Positions 51,014 to 60,181 of a stretch of 64,000 nt of DNA are shown one piece after another. Position numbers and translations under genes: made by a program. Location: NCBI RefSeq assembly GCF_000961885.1, contig NZ_JZKH01000009.1:69185-133184 (forward strand), in the 5' to 3' direction. The notes beneath the pieces were generated by a model, which saw nothing but the letters and a program-made list of their open reading frames with translations, searched no databases and had not been told where the DNA came from. How positions within the stretch are numbered: the stretch's first letter is position 1; the number at the start of each line of letters is the position of its first letter. Source of the stretch: Streptomyces rubellomurinus. Lineage in GTDB: Bacteria; Actinomycetota; Actinomycetes; Streptomycetales; Streptomycetaceae.

Positions 51014-51214
51014 CTACCGGCCCTTCTCCTTGGGCTGCTTCGGGGCGAGCAGCAGCAGCCCCGCCAGCAGCAGCGTGCCCTGGGCTTCGGGACGGTACGT
51101 GGGCGCGTCGCTGACGACGGCCTCGTCCTCCACCATCAGCGTGCCGAGCGCATCGAGCTCGTCCGGCGACGCCAGCGGCGCCCGGGTCGTGGTGGTCCTG
51201 AACTGAGTAAGCAT
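51014..51214 (-). CDS. 66-residue peptide with hydrophobic C-terminal segment (possible precursor)
   Basis: First gene of the operon. A consensus ribosome site GAGGAGG lies 8 nt before the ATG. The N-terminal 46 residues are polar and acidic (SPDELDALGTLMVEDEAVV), then comes TLLLAGLLLLAP and a basic end KQPKEKGR. The layout could be a leader plus core of a modified peptide, or a tail-anchored membrane peptide. No Cys is present, and Ser/Thr lie in the N-terminal part. No lanthipeptide, lasso or thiazole enzyme is nearby, so the class is unknown. Confidence 0.7.
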   Translation of the reverse strand: MLTQFRTTTTRAPLASPDELDALGTLMVEDEAVVSDAPTYRPEAQGTLLLAGLLLLAPKQPKEKGR

Positions 51215-51368
51215 CAGATGTGCCTCCTCATCCGGTCGTCACCGCCCGGTCGGGCGATGCCCCTGTCCGACACTACGAGCACGACCGACTGCCTGCATCC
51301 GCAGCCCGCTGAGCTGGGGGGTTGCCCGGGGTGTGGGCGTGGCTGCGGGGAGTCGGTACGGTCTGGGC

Positions 51369-52142
51369 ATGACCACAGCCTTGATCACCGGCGCGACCGC
51401 CGGCATCGGAGCCGCGTTCGCCCGCCGACTCGCCCGCGGCGGCCACCGGCTCGTCCTGGTGGCCCGCGACACCGAGCGCCTGGAGCGCGCCGCCGCCGCC
51501 CTGCACGCCGAGTACGGCGTCGAGGCGGAGGCGCTGACCGCCGACCTCGCGACCGAGGAGGGCATCGCGGTCGTCGAGGCCCGCCTCGCGGATTCCGCCC
51601 GCCCGGTGGACCTGCTCGTCAACAACGCCGGGTTCGGCAACAAGGGCGCGTTCGGGACGGTCCCGCTGCAGGACGAGCTGGACATGCTGAAGGTGCACAT
51701 CGAGGCCGTGCTGCGGCTGACCACGGCCGCCCTGCCGGGCATGCGCGAGCGCGGCCGGGGCGCGGTGGTGAACGTCGCCTCGGTGGCCGCGTTCCTGCCG
51801 CGCGGCACGTACGGGGCGAGCAAGGCGTGGGTGGTGAGCTTCACCCAGGGCGTGCTGCGCGACCTCGGCGGCACCGGGGTGCGGATGATGGCGCTGTGCC
51901 CGGGCTTCACCCGCACCGAGTTCCACCAGCGGGCCGGCATGGGTACGGGCAACATCCCGCGCTGGTCGTGGCTGTCGGCGGAGCGGGTGGTGGAGGAGGC
52001 GCTGCGCGACCTGGCCCGGGGCAAGTCGCTGTCGGTGCCCGGCAAGCGCTACAAGGCCGTGGTGGCGCTGGCCCGCCTGCTGCCGTCCGGCGGCCTGGGC
52101 GGCCTCTCCTCCAAGGCGGCGCGCACCTACCGGACGAACTGA
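51369..52142 (+). CDS. Short-chain dehydrogenase/reductase
   Basis: 257-residue classical SDR of the YdfG/DltE-like group. TGATAGIGAAFA (TGxxxGxG) at residues 8-19, NNAGFG, Ser in VNVASVAAFLP and YGASK. The PG motif reads CPGFTRTEF. NADP is suggested by the Arg in VARDTERLE. Single gene; substrate unknown. Confidence 0.9.
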   Translation: MTTALITGATAGIGAAFARRLARGGHRLVLVARDTERLERAAAALHAEYGVEAEALTADLATEEGIAVVEARLADSARPVDLLVNNAGFGNKGAFGTVPLQDELDMLKVHIEAVLRLTTAALPGMRERGRGAVVNVASVAAFLPRGTYGASKAWVVSFTQGVLRDLGGTGVRMMALCPGFTRTEFHQRAGMGTGNIPRWSWLSAERVVEEALRDLARGKSLSVPGKRYKAVVALARLLPSGGLGGLSSKAARTYRTN

Positions 52143-52262
52143 GATACCGGACCCGCGGGCCGGACCGAGAGCGGGACAAGCGGACAAGCGGACAGTCGGA
52201 CAACCAAGCGGACGGGCGGCCTCGGCGCCGGGGAGTGCCAGGGAATAGAGCAACCCTCACTA

Positions 52263-52286
52263 TTAGCTTGCCTAACTATGAGCTAA
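52263..52286. promoter_or_regulatory. AT-rich dyad before the ABC exporter
   Basis: TTAGCT and AGCTAA are separated by 12 bp in an AT-rich patch 116 bp before the TTG start of the ABC exporter. May be an operator or promoter region; the regulator is not encoded nearby. The rest of the 259-bp gap holds 9-bp repeats (GCGGACAA-like, 52175-52215). Confidence 0.4.
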
Positions 52287-52401
52287 CCCCGCTATGCTGA
52301 GGCCGCCCGCCCGGCACGGCCCCACCGGCCGTGCCCGCGGCGTGCCCGAACCCGTCCGCCGGCGCGCCCCGCCGCGCGCCCGAACCCCAGGGAGGCCGCC
52401 C

Positions 52402-54225
52402 TTGCGGCATGCCACCATCGACTGGACCCCGCCCCCGCGCCCCGAGGGCGAAACCCGCCCGCCGGCCCAGTGGCGGCGCATCCTCGCACTCTTCCGCCCG
52501 TACACGGGCCGCCTCGCCCTGGTCGGCCTGCTGGTCGCCGCCACCGCCGTGGTGTCCGTCGTCACGCCGTTCCTGCTCCGCGCCGTCCTGGACACCGCCA
52601 TCCCGCAGGGCCGCACCGGGCTGCTGAGCCTGCTGGCGCTCGGAATGGTCCTCGCGGCCGTCGTGAGCAGCGTCTTCGGCGTCCTGCAGACGCTGATATC
52701 CACCACGGTCGGCCAGCGCGTGATGCACGACCTGCGCACCGCCGTCTACGGCCACCTGCAGCGCCAGTCGCTCGCCTTCTTCACCCGCACCCGCACCGGT
52801 GAGGTGCAGTCCCGGATCGCCAACGACATCGGCGGCATGCAGTCCACGGTGACGTCCACCGCGACCAGCCTGGCCTCCAACTTCACCGCCGTGGTCGCCT
52901 CCGTCGCCGCCATGGTCGCCCTCGACTGGCGGCTGACCGTCGTCTCGCTGCTGCTGCTCCCGCTGTTCGTCTGGATCAGCCGCCGGGTCGGCCGGGAGCG
53001 CAAGAAGATCACCACCGAGCGGCAGAAGCAGCTGGCCGCGATGAGCTCGGCCGTCCAGGAGTCGCTGTCGGTGAGCGGCATCCTGCTCGGCCGCACCATG
53101 GGCCGCTCCGACTCCCTGGCGCGGGAGTTCACCGCGCAGTCCGACCAGCTCGCCGACCTGGAGGTGCGGGCGAGCATGGCCGGGCGCTGGCGGATGAACA
53201 CCATCATGATCGTGATGGCCGCGATGCCCGCCCTGATCTACTGGGCGGCCGGCCTGACCGCCGCCGGCGGCGCGCCGATCGTCTCGGTCGGCACCCTGGT
53301 CGCCTTCGTCACCCTCCAGCAGGGCCTGTTCCGCCCGACCGTCGGCCTGCTCTCCACCGGCGTCGACGTGCAGACCTCGCTCGCGCTCTTCCAGCGCATC
53401 TTCGAGTACCTCGACCTGCCGGTGGACATCGCCGAGCCGGCCCGGCCCGTCACCCTCGACCGGATCCGCGGCGAGGTGCGCTTCGAGGGCGTCGACTTCC
53501 GCTACGACCCCGAGCAGCCGCGCCCGACCCTGGCCGGCGTCGACCTGGCCGTCCCGGCCGGGAGCTCACTCGCCGTCGTCGGCGAGACCGGGTCCGGCAA
53601 GACCACGCTCAGCTACCTGGTGCCGCGCCTGTACGACGCGACGGGCGGCCGGGTCACCATCGACGGCGTGGACGTGCGCGAGCTGTCCTTCGGCACCCTG
53701 GCCCGCGCGGTCGGCGTGGTCTCCCAGGAGACCTACCTCTTCCACGCCTCCGTCGCCGAGAACCTGCGCTTCGCCAAGCCGGGCGCGAGCGACGCCGAAC
53801 TGGTCGAGGCCGCCCGGGCCGCGCAGGTCCACGACACCATCGCCGCCCTCCCGGACGGCTACGACACCCTGGTCGGCGAACGCGGCTACCGCTTCTCCGG
53901 CGGTGAGAAGCAGCGCCTCGCGCTCGCTCGCACGATCCTGCGCAACCCGCCCGTGCTGATCCTCGACGAGGCCACCAGCGCGCTCGACAACCGCACCGAA
54001 CGCGCCGTCCAGCAGGCGGTGGACACCCTGGCCGCGGGCCGCACCACCATCACCATCGCGCACCGGCTCTCCACCGTGCGCGCCGCGGACCAGATCGCCG
54101 TGCTCGACCGCGGCGAGGTCGCCGAACTCGGCACCCACGAGGAACTGGTGGCGCTGGACGGGCGGTACGCCGCGCTGCTGCGCCGCGAAGTCCCGGACGC
54201 CGCCGAGGTGCTGGGCCACGCGTGA
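52402..54225 (+). CDS. ABC exporter, fused membrane and ATPase domains
   Basis: 607 residues, one half of a B-type exporter (MsbA/MdlB-like). Six helices in the first 310 residues; the ATPase has Walker A GETGSGKTT, signature FSGGEKQRLALARTI, Walker B VLILDEATSALD and H-loop IAHRLSTVRAA. The preferred start is TTG at 52402 with AGGGAGG 5 nt upstream; ATG at 52294 would add 36 Arg/Pro-rich residues of poor quality. Works as a homodimer or with a partner elsewhere. The substrate may be a drug, lipid or peptide. Confidence 0.92.
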   Translation: MRHATIDWTPPPRPEGETRPPAQWRRILALFRPYTGRLALVGLLVAATAVVSVVTPFLLRAVLDTAIPQGRTGLLSLLALGMVLAAVVSSVFGVLQTLISTTVGQRVMHDLRTAVYGHLQRQSLAFFTRTRTGEVQSRIANDIGGMQSTVTSTATSLASNFTAVVASVAAMVALDWRLTVVSLLLLPLFVWISRRVGRERKKITTERQKQLAAMSSAVQESLSVSGILLGRTMGRSDSLAREFTAQSDQLADLEVRASMAGRWRMNTIMIVMAAMPALIYWAAGLTAAGGAPIVSVGTLVAFVTLQQGLFRPTVGLLSTGVDVQTSLALFQRIFEYLDLPVDIAEPARPVTLDRIRGEVRFEGVDFRYDPEQPRPTLAGVDLAVPAGSSLAVVGETGSGKTTLSYLVPRLYDATGGRVTIDGVDVRELSFGTLARAVGVVSQETYLFHASVAENLRFAKPGASDAELVEAARAAQVHDTIAALPDGYDTLVGERGYRFSGGEKQRLALARTILRNPPVLILDEATSALDNRTERAVQQAVDTLAAGRTTITIAHRLSTVRAADQIAVLDRGEVAELGTHEELVALDGRYAALLRREVPDAAEVLGHA

Positions 54226-54258
54226 CGGGCCGGCCTGGGACGCGGCTGCGTGAAGCGG

Positions 54259-54927
54259 CTACGCCGCCTTCGGGACCTCGTTGTAGCTCCCCACGACTTC
54301 CTGCCCGGAGAGCCGCTGGATCGCCGCCATCACCTCGTCGGTCACCTGGCGGCGCGCCTTCAGCGAACGGGCCTGCCCGTGCAGTTCGTCGAAGTGCAGC
54401 GGCTCGCCGAAGCGGACCGTCACCTTCTTGATCCGCGGCACGCGCTTGCCGATCGGCAGGATCTGCTCCGGGCCCTCCAGCGCCACCGGGACCACCGGCA
54501 CGCCCGCCGTCAGCGCCAGCCAGGCGACGCCCGTCTTGCCCCGGTACAGCCGGCCGTCGAGCGAGCGGGTGCCCTCGGGGTAGATGCCGAAGGCCTTTCC
54601 GGCCTCCAGGATCTCCAGCGCGGACTCCAGCGAGGCCTGGGCGGAGCGGTAGGTGCCGCGCTCGACCGGCACCGCGCCGATCGCCTCGAAGAAGCCCTTG
54701 GACAGCTTGCCCTTGAGGCCCGGCGCCTGCCAGTACTCGGCCTTGGCGAGGAAGTGGACCCGGCGGGGGGCGGTCAGCGGGATCACCACGCTGTCGATGA
54801 ACGACAGGTGGTTGCTCGCCAGGATCACCCCGCCCTTGCTCGGCACGTTCTCGGCACCCTCGATGGCCGGGCGCCAGATCCCGCGCGAAACGGGTTTCAG
54901 CACCAGCCTGGTGACGAGGTCGAGCAT
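54259..54927 (-). CDS. 1-acylglycerol-3-phosphate acyltransferase (PlsC family)
   Basis: 222 residues. The acyltransferase motif NHLSFID is an HX4D catalytic dyad; the phosphate-binding motif YPEGTRS follows, then GVPVVPVALEG. Membrane-associated enzyme of phosphatidic acid synthesis. The ATG at 54927 has AGGGAGG before it. Convergent with the ABC exporter, 33 bp apart. Confidence 0.92.
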   Translation of the reverse strand: MLDLVTRLVLKPVSRGIWRPAIEGAENVPSKGGVILASNHLSFIDSVVIPLTAPRRVHFLAKAEYWQAPGLKGKLSKGFFEAIGAVPVERGTYRSAQASLESALEILEAGKAFGIYPEGTRSLDGRLYRGKTGVAWLALTAGVPVVPVALEGPEQILPIGKRVPRIKKVTVRFGEPLHFDELHGQARSLKARRQVTDEVMAAIQRLSGQEVVGSYNEVPKAA

Positions 54928-55103
54928 GGTTCCCTCCCTGGACGAACGACCGCCCGGGAGGTGCCCGGGCCTGCGATCAGACCCGCAGACTACGACACCC
55001 ACCCCCGAGCCCGTCCACTCCCGCCGACCGTGGCGCGTGCCACGGCCGGGGTAGGGTACGCCCGTCCGAACCGAGCACGACCCCGCAGTACCAGGAGGGC
55101 ACC

Positions 55104-55316
55104 ATGCAGAGCGTCGAGGAGATCAAGGCGCTGTTCGACCGCTTCGACCAGAACGGCGACGGCAAGATCACTCCGGCCGAGTACGCGCTGGCCGCCAACG
55201 AGATGGGCGACCACACCGTGACGCTCTCGATGGCCGAGGCGCTGATCCACACGATGGACACCCGGCACCAGGGCTACCTGGACTTCGAGGAGTTCCTGGC
55301 CGCCCGCCGCGGCTGA
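55104..55316 (+). CDS. Small EF-hand protein
   Basis: 70 residues with two EF-hands. Loop 1 DQNGDGKITPAE (residues 15-26) is a canonical Ca-binding loop. Loop 2 DTRHQGYLDFEE is degenerate but keeps D1 and E12. A calmodulin-like calcium buffer or sensor, common in streptomycetes. Ribosome site AGGAGG before the ATG. Confidence 0.93.
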   Translation: MQSVEEIKALFDRFDQNGDGKITPAEYALAANEMGDHTVTLSMAEALIHTMDTRHQGYLDFEEFLAARRG

Positions 55317-55324
55317 GCACCCCC

Positions 55325-55370
55325 GGGGCCGGGGCCGCTCGCCGTACCGGCGGAGAGCGGCCCCGGCCCC
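55325..55370. terminator. Bidirectional hairpin between convergent genes
   Basis: Perfect 16-bp arms GGGGCCGGGGCCGCTC (55325-55340) and its complement (55355-55370), 14-nt loop, 8 bp after the EF-hand gene and about 50 bp after the tagF-like gene on the other strand. Confidence 0.85.
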
Positions 55371-55421
55371 GCTGTGTCCCCGCTGTGTCCCCGCCGCTTC
55401 CCCGCAGCCGTCCCTCCGGGC

Positions 55422-57623
55422 TTAGCCCCGTACCGGGAACACCCGGCGCACCACCCGCTCCGCCGCCCCGCCGTCGTCCCAGACGCAGAACCGCGCCCGG
55501 AACCGCGCCCGCGCCGCCGGCTCCGGATCGCCCGCCAGCAGCGCCTTCGCCAGCCCCTCCGCGTCCACCGTGACGGCGCCCGGCGGCAGCGCGAACAGGT
55601 CGAAGTAGACGCCGCGTTCGCGCTGGTACTCCTCCCAGTCCGGGGCGAAGACCACCACCGGACGGTCCAGCACCGCGTAGTCGAACATCATCGACGAGTA
55701 GTCCGTCACCAGCGCGTCCGCCGCCAGGTACAGGTCCTCCACGACCGGGTGCGCCGACACGTCCACGATCCGGGCCGCGTCCTGATCCACCGTCAGATCG
55801 CCCGGCCCGCCGGTGTGGAAGTAGTGGGTGCGCACCAGCAGCGTGAAGTCCGGGCCCAACTTCCGCGCCAGGTCCGTGACATCGAGCAGCGGCAGGTAGC
55901 CGCCCCTGCCGCCGCGGTGGGTCGGCGCGTACAGCACCGCCGTGGTGCCCGGCCGCAGCCCGATCCGCTCGCGCATCGCCCGCACCTCCTCCCGGGTGGC
56001 GTTCGCCAGCCGGTCGTTGCGCGGGTAGCCGGTGTCCAGCATCTCGTAGTGCCCGGGGAAGGCCCGGGCGAAGTGCTCGCTGGTGTGCGGGTTGGAGGAG
56101 ACCAGGAAGTCCCAGCGGTCGATGGCCTCCTGCAGCCGGTCGAAGTCCATCCCCTCGGCCGCCTCCGGGCGGCCGCGCAGGTCCATGCCCATCGCCTTGA
56201 GCGGGGTGCCGTGCTGGGTCTGGACGTGTACCGTGCCGGGCCGCTTCGCCATCGTGCGCGGGAAGTTGACGTTGTTGACGAAGTACTTGGCGGTCGCCAT
56301 CGCCTTCAGGTAGGCGGGGGTGTTCACGATCACGTACGGCACGCCGTCCGGCATCGCGTCGGCCTGCCGGCGGTTCTCCACCACCCACACGCCCCGGATC
56401 TGCGGGGCGAGTTCCTTCGCCTTCTCGTAGATCGCGGCCGGGCTGCACGCGTAACCCCGGTGCCAGTACGCGGCGTAGACCGCCAGGTGCTCGTCCAGCG
56501 GCAGGCGGCGGAAGGCGTTGTACGCGGTGAACCGGGCGCCGCTGCGCACCCCCTTCTTCACCGCCGGCGCCACCGCCCGTGCGCCGCGCTTGAGTTCGCG
56601 CGGCAGCCGGCCGGTGCGGCGCAGCTCGGCGTAGGCGATCCGGGCGCCGCGCGCCGCCAGCCGGTACTGCACGCCGCGCACGCCGCCGGGGAAGCGGTAG
56701 CCGGCCGGGCGGTGCCGCTCGAAGTGCTGGGCGATCCGGCGGAAGAAGTCCTTGCGCCGGTCGGCGGGGACGAGCCCGGGGGAGTCGTACACGTTCAGCG
56801 CCTGCTGGACGGTCCGCTCGAAGACCTGGGTGCGCAGCGCCTCGGGGACGGGCGGGCCGGGGCGGTCGGCCCGGTCGAGGAAGGCGAAGATCGCGTCGTA
56901 CTGGGCGAACACGTCGGCGTGCTTGGGGGAGGCGGTGGCGGTGATCGCGCCGTCCCGGCCGCGCCGGTAGTTGTAGCAGGGCCGGTCCAGGTAGCGCAGC
57001 CGCTCGGCGGCCAGCAGCGCCGGGTAGGTGACCGAGATGTCCTCGTAGTAGCCGGGGCCGAAGGAGACGTCCAGGCCCGCCAGGAAGGCTCTGCGGAACA
57101 CCTTGTTCCACACCGACATCACGGTGCGGAACAGTGCCGGGTGCTCGGCCAGGGTGCAGCCTTCTATGAGCGGGGAGCCGGTCAGCACGTGGCGCCACGG
57201 GTTGGGCTCCGTCCCGCCGTCCGGGTAGACGTGGGTGAAGTCGGTGATCAGCACGTCGGCCGGGGTGGCGCGGCGGTGCTCCTGCGCCAGCTCGTCCAGC
57301 AGCACGCTCACCGTGCGCTCGGGCACCCAGTCGTCGCTGTCCACGAACCAGACGTACTCGCCGCGCAGCTGCGGCAGGGCGGCGGCCCGGGCGCCGCCGA
57401 GCCCCCGGTTCTCGTCGAGGTGCAGGACGCGCAGCCGGCGGTCGCGGGCGGCGTAGGCGTCCAGGATCGCGCCGGAGCCGTCCGGGGAGAGGTCGTCGAC
57501 CGCGACCACCTCGAAGCGGGACTCCACGGCGGCGGTGTCGCCGAGGATCGAGTCGAGGCAGCGCGGCAGGAACCGCTCCACGCCGTGGACCGGGAGCACG
57601 ATGCTGAGGAGGAGGGGGGACAC
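55422..57623 (-). CDS. Bifunctional glycosyltransferase / CDP-glycerol glycerophosphotransferase (TagF-like)
   Basis: 733 residues, likely making a wall teichoic acid. The N-terminal GT2 domain (5-230) starts LLLSIVLPVHGVERFLPRCLDSIL and has DD (VAVDDLSPDG) and DSDDW metal-binding motifs. The C-terminal half is the Glyphos_transf domain, with QTQHGTPLKAMGMD, LYAPTHRGG and VTDYSSMMFDYAVLDRPVVVF, where the His and the DYSS motif are active-site features of TagF. The GTG at 57623 is the only start near the GT2 domain. It stands alone, with no other teichoic acid genes beside it. Confidence 0.9.
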   Translation of the reverse strand: MSPLLLSIVLPVHGVERFLPRCLDSILGDTAAVESRFEVVAVDDLSPDGSGAILDAYAARDRRLRVLHLDENRGLGGARAAALPQLRGEYVWFVDSDDWVPERTVSVLLDELAQEHRRATPADVLITDFTHVYPDGGTEPNPWRHVLTGSPLIEGCTLAEHPALFRTVMSVWNKVFRRAFLAGLDVSFGPGYYEDISVTYPALLAAERLRYLDRPCYNYRRGRDGAITATASPKHADVFAQYDAIFAFLDRADRPGPPVPEALRTQVFERTVQQALNVYDSPGLVPADRRKDFFRRIAQHFERHRPAGYRFPGGVRGVQYRLAARGARIAYAELRRTGRLPRELKRGARAVAPAVKKGVRSGARFTAYNAFRRLPLDEHLAVYAAYWHRGYACSPAAIYEKAKELAPQIRGVWVVENRRQADAMPDGVPYVIVNTPAYLKAMATAKYFVNNVNFPRTMAKRPGTVHVQTQHGTPLKAMGMDLRGRPEAAEGMDFDRLQEAIDRWDFLVSSNPHTSEHFARAFPGHYEMLDTGYPRNDRLANATREEVRAMRERIGLRPGTTAVLYAPTHRGGRGGYLPLLDVTDLARKLGPDFTLLVRTHYFHTGGPGDLTVDQDAARIVDVSAHPVVEDLYLAADALVTDYSSMMFDYAVLDRPVVVFAPDWEEYQRERGVYFDLFALPPGAVTVDAEGLAKALLAGDPEPAARARFRARFCVWDDGGAAERVVRRVFPVRG

Positions 57624-58397
57624 GCTGGCCGAGTCTACCGATCCGCCGGGTCCGACCTGCCTGGACGTCCGGCGGGGGCGGGCTCCCGGGGGCTTCGGGG
57701 CCGCGGTTGGGGGGCCGTGGCTCGGGGCTTGCGACTCGGGGCTTGCGGCTCGTCGTGGCGGGGAGGTCCGGCGCCAGGGCCCGGAACCGCCGGTGCCGTG
57801 CCCCGGGTGGGGGCGGCACCGGCAGTCGGTGGCGGCCGGGCCGACCCTCTACGGCCGGCCGCCGGTCCGGGCAACCGCGCGAGCCTGGCCGCCGCAGCGT
57901 CGAGGCGGCCGGGCAGTGGCCCGCGGGGAGCCGGAGTCCCGCATCGAGTCTTTCATGACTCGAACACACGCGTGGGTGCGGTGCGGGCACCCGTGCGCTG
58001 CGTGCGTTGGAAGAGATATTGCTTGGAGCTTACCCGGGAGTCAATCCCTCGAATGTGTTCACTTCATGAACCCGGTGACCGCACCGCGGGTGATCGCCGA
58101 CCGCCGTTCATGATCGCTTTGTCGACGTGGCGCTTGTCCCCTATATGGGCAAGCCGATCCGGGGGCGCACCGCGGACCCGGCCCGTGCGCCCGTCCGTGC
58201 ATCCGGGCACCGCTGGCGGGAGGCGGTCCGTGCACCCATCATTGATGCCTAGTCGTGACCGCCCGGGTGGCCCCTGGTGCGCCGTCAGTTGACGTCGCAC
58301 GGTACGGTGGCAGCACACCAGGACGGTTGCGCGAAGGCCGTCCGTCACGGATAGTCTTCGCCTCACGGCCCTGGCGCCTCGTAGGGGTGGGAAACAG
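57624..58397. other. Long intergenic region
   Basis: 774 bp between divergent genes. The first 330 bp are GC-rich without a convincing ORF. A less GC-rich stretch at 57950-58150 contains the short dyad GTTCA-N5-TGAAC (58057-58071) and probably the promoters. No small RNA or repeat family recognised. Confidence 0.5.
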
Positions 58398-58673
58398 ATG
58401 GAACACATGCAAGTGCGGACTCGGCCCCGTGTGCCGGCGATCCAGTGCGGCGTCGGCGCGACCGGCCGCCGGATCGACCGACACCTGGCCGTACTCGGCG
58501 CGCCCGCACTCTCGGCGGTCGACACCGCCGAGGCGCTCGGGCTGATAAGGGAGCTCACCCCGCGCGGCCCGGCCGCCGCGGACGCTCCGGCGGCCCGGCG
58601 CCGCCACACCCGGGTCAAGCTGCTGGCGCCGCTGCGGCGGCTGCGGCGGACCCTGTTCGGCGGGCGCGGCTAG
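58398..58673 (+). CDS. Small basic hypothetical protein
   Basis: 91 residues. The middle (RRIDRHLAVLGAPALSAVDTAEALGLIREL) looks like a compact helical unit; the end is very basic (RRRHTRVKLLAPLRRLRRTLFGGRG). Could bind nucleic acid or membrane. A UUCG-loop hairpin 27 bp past the stop supports a real transcript. Function unknown. Confidence 0.6.
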   Translation: MEHMQVRTRPRVPAIQCGVGATGRRIDRHLAVLGAPALSAVDTAEALGLIRELTPRGPAAADAPAARRRHTRVKLLAPLRRLRRTLFGGRG

Positions 58674-58700
58674 CAGCCGGCGGCCTGCCGCGTCGGGGGG

Positions 58701-58718
58701 CCCGGCCTTCGGGCCGGG
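58701..58718 (+). terminator. UUCG-tetraloop hairpin
   Basis: CCCGGCC-TTCG-GGCCGGG, a perfect 7-bp stem with a UUCG loop, just after the small basic gene. The following stretch up to 59003 has several more CTTCGG motifs in weaker stems and no ORF with convincing bias. Confidence 0.65.
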
Positions 58719-59003
58719 GTTTCGGCTTCGGGCCTCCGACTCGGGGGTCACGGGCCTCGGGCTCGGCCTTCGGGCTCCGAGCGCGGGCTTCGGCCCGGTG
58801 GACCGTCCGGTCCGCCGGGCTTTCGTCATGCCCGGCCGCGGCTGGATCGCTGCCTGATCGCCGCCTGGCCGCGGCCGGTTGCCGTCCGGCCGCCGCCTGG
58901 CCGCGCTGGTCCGAACCCCCCACCCTATGCCACGGCGCCCGCCCGGCACCGGCGGACGGCGGCGCGGTACGCGCGACCCGTCGGCCTGGGTCAGGATGGC
59001 GGC

Positions 59004-59459
59004 ATGGCGGACAACACCCATCCCACTCACCCCACCCACCCCGGCCGGTTCCGGACGGCCACCTTCGAGATCACCACCGGCAGCCGCGAGGTCGCGCTCG
59101 ACATCACCGACCGCTGCGCCGCGTTCCTCACCGAGCACGCCGCCGGGCGCGACGGCCTGCTCAACGTCTTCGTCCCGCACGCCACCGCCGGGATCGCCGT
59201 CCTGGAGACCGGCTCCGGCAGCGACGACGACCTCCTCGCCGTCCTGCGCGACCTGCTCCCCGCCGACGACCGCTGGCGCCACCGGCACGGCAGCCCCGGC
59301 CACGGGCGCGACCACGTGGTGCCCGGGCTGGTCGCCCCGCACGCCACGCTGCCGGTGATCGGCGGTCAACTCGCCCTCGGGGTCTGGCAGTCCGTGGTGT
59401 TCGTCGACACCAACGGGGACAACCCGCGGCGCACCGTGCGGCTGTCGTTCCTCGGCTGA
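59004..59459 (+). CDS. YjbQ/UPF0047 family protein
   Basis: 151 residues, the family size. Typical blocks are NVFVPHATAGIAVLE, HRHGSPGHGRDHVVPGLVAPHATLPVIGG and VVFVDTNGDNPRRTV (given in part). Proteins of this family have weak thiamine-phosphate synthase activity in E. coli; the true role is uncertain. A His-Pro-Thr repeat lies at the N-terminus. Confidence 0.92.
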   Translation: MADNTHPTHPTHPGRFRTATFEITTGSREVALDITDRCAAFLTEHAAGRDGLLNVFVPHATAGIAVLETGSGSDDDLLAVLRDLLPADDRWRHRHGSPGHGRDHVVPGLVAPHATLPVIGGQLALGVWQSVVFVDTNGDNPRRTVRLSFLG

Positions 59460-59496
59460 CCCGGCTGGCCGGGCCGGGCCGCGGGCCGGGCCCGGC

Positions 59497-60066
59497 TCAG
59501 GCCCCGTCGCCGCGCGGGTCGCGGCAGTGGGCGGCGACGGCGGCGAGGTAGCGCTCGATCGCCAGGTACTGGCACAGCAGCGCGACCGGACGGCCCAGCC
59601 GGGCGTACCAGGCGGCCAGCCGCGAGAAGGCGGTCACCTCGAACCACACCTCGCCCGCGTCGTCCATGGACACCAGGAACGCCTCCTCGCCGCACTCCGG
59701 GTGCCCGGGGAGCGTCCCGTAGCCGAAGCCGATCCGGTCCGACTCGTCCACCGTCCACACCACCCGGCAGGGGATCACCACGCGGGGCCACCGGCTTCCC
59801 GGCGGGCTCAGCCGCAGCAGCACCGTCGCCCCCGGCTCGGCCGGCGCGTGCGGGTACACGGCGAACCCGGTGCCCAACTGGCTCCCCCAGCCGAGCACGT
59901 ACCGGCCGGCCCGCGCCAGCACCGCCCGGCCGTGCCCGAGGTGCACCCGGCGGCGCAGGTGCGCGTAGCCGTCCGGAAGCCGGCCGCCCCGGGTCGCGCC
60001 CACCTCCGGGTAGGTCGGCGCGGTGGCGTGGGCGGCGAGCAGGCGGCGGCGCAGGTCGGCGGTCAT
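59497..60066 (-). CDS. DUF1990 family protein
   Basis: 189 residues. Starts in the way usual for DUF1990, with TYPEVGATRGGRLPDGYAHL, and has HLGHGRAVLARAGRYVLGWGSQLGTGF (ends only needed). EEAFLVSMDD and the final helices also fit. A small beta-rich fold of unknown role. Convergent with the YjbQ gene. Confidence 0.85.
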   Translation of the reverse strand: MTADLRRRLLAAHATAPTYPEVGATRGGRLPDGYAHLRRRVHLGHGRAVLARAGRYVLGWGSQLGTGFAVYPHAPAEPGATVLLRLSPPGSRWPRVVIPCRVVWTVDESDRIGFGYGTLPGHPECGEEAFLVSMDDAGEVWFEVTAFSRLAAWYARLGRPVALLCQYLAIERYLAAVAAHCRDPRGDGA

Positions 60067-60181
60067 GCCGCCACCCTAGGGCGAGCCGTCCGGGCGGCGG
60101 GTCGGAGGGGGCGGCGGCCCGGTGGGGCGGCGTGGGTGGTGGGGCGGCGTGGGTGGTGGGGCGGCGGGGTGGCGGGGTGGC

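Noticed and set aside
52294..52401. ATG start of the ABC exporter at 52294
   Set aside because: It adds 36 Arg/Pro-rich residues and lacks a ribosome site, while TTG 52402 has AGGGAGG at good spacing.
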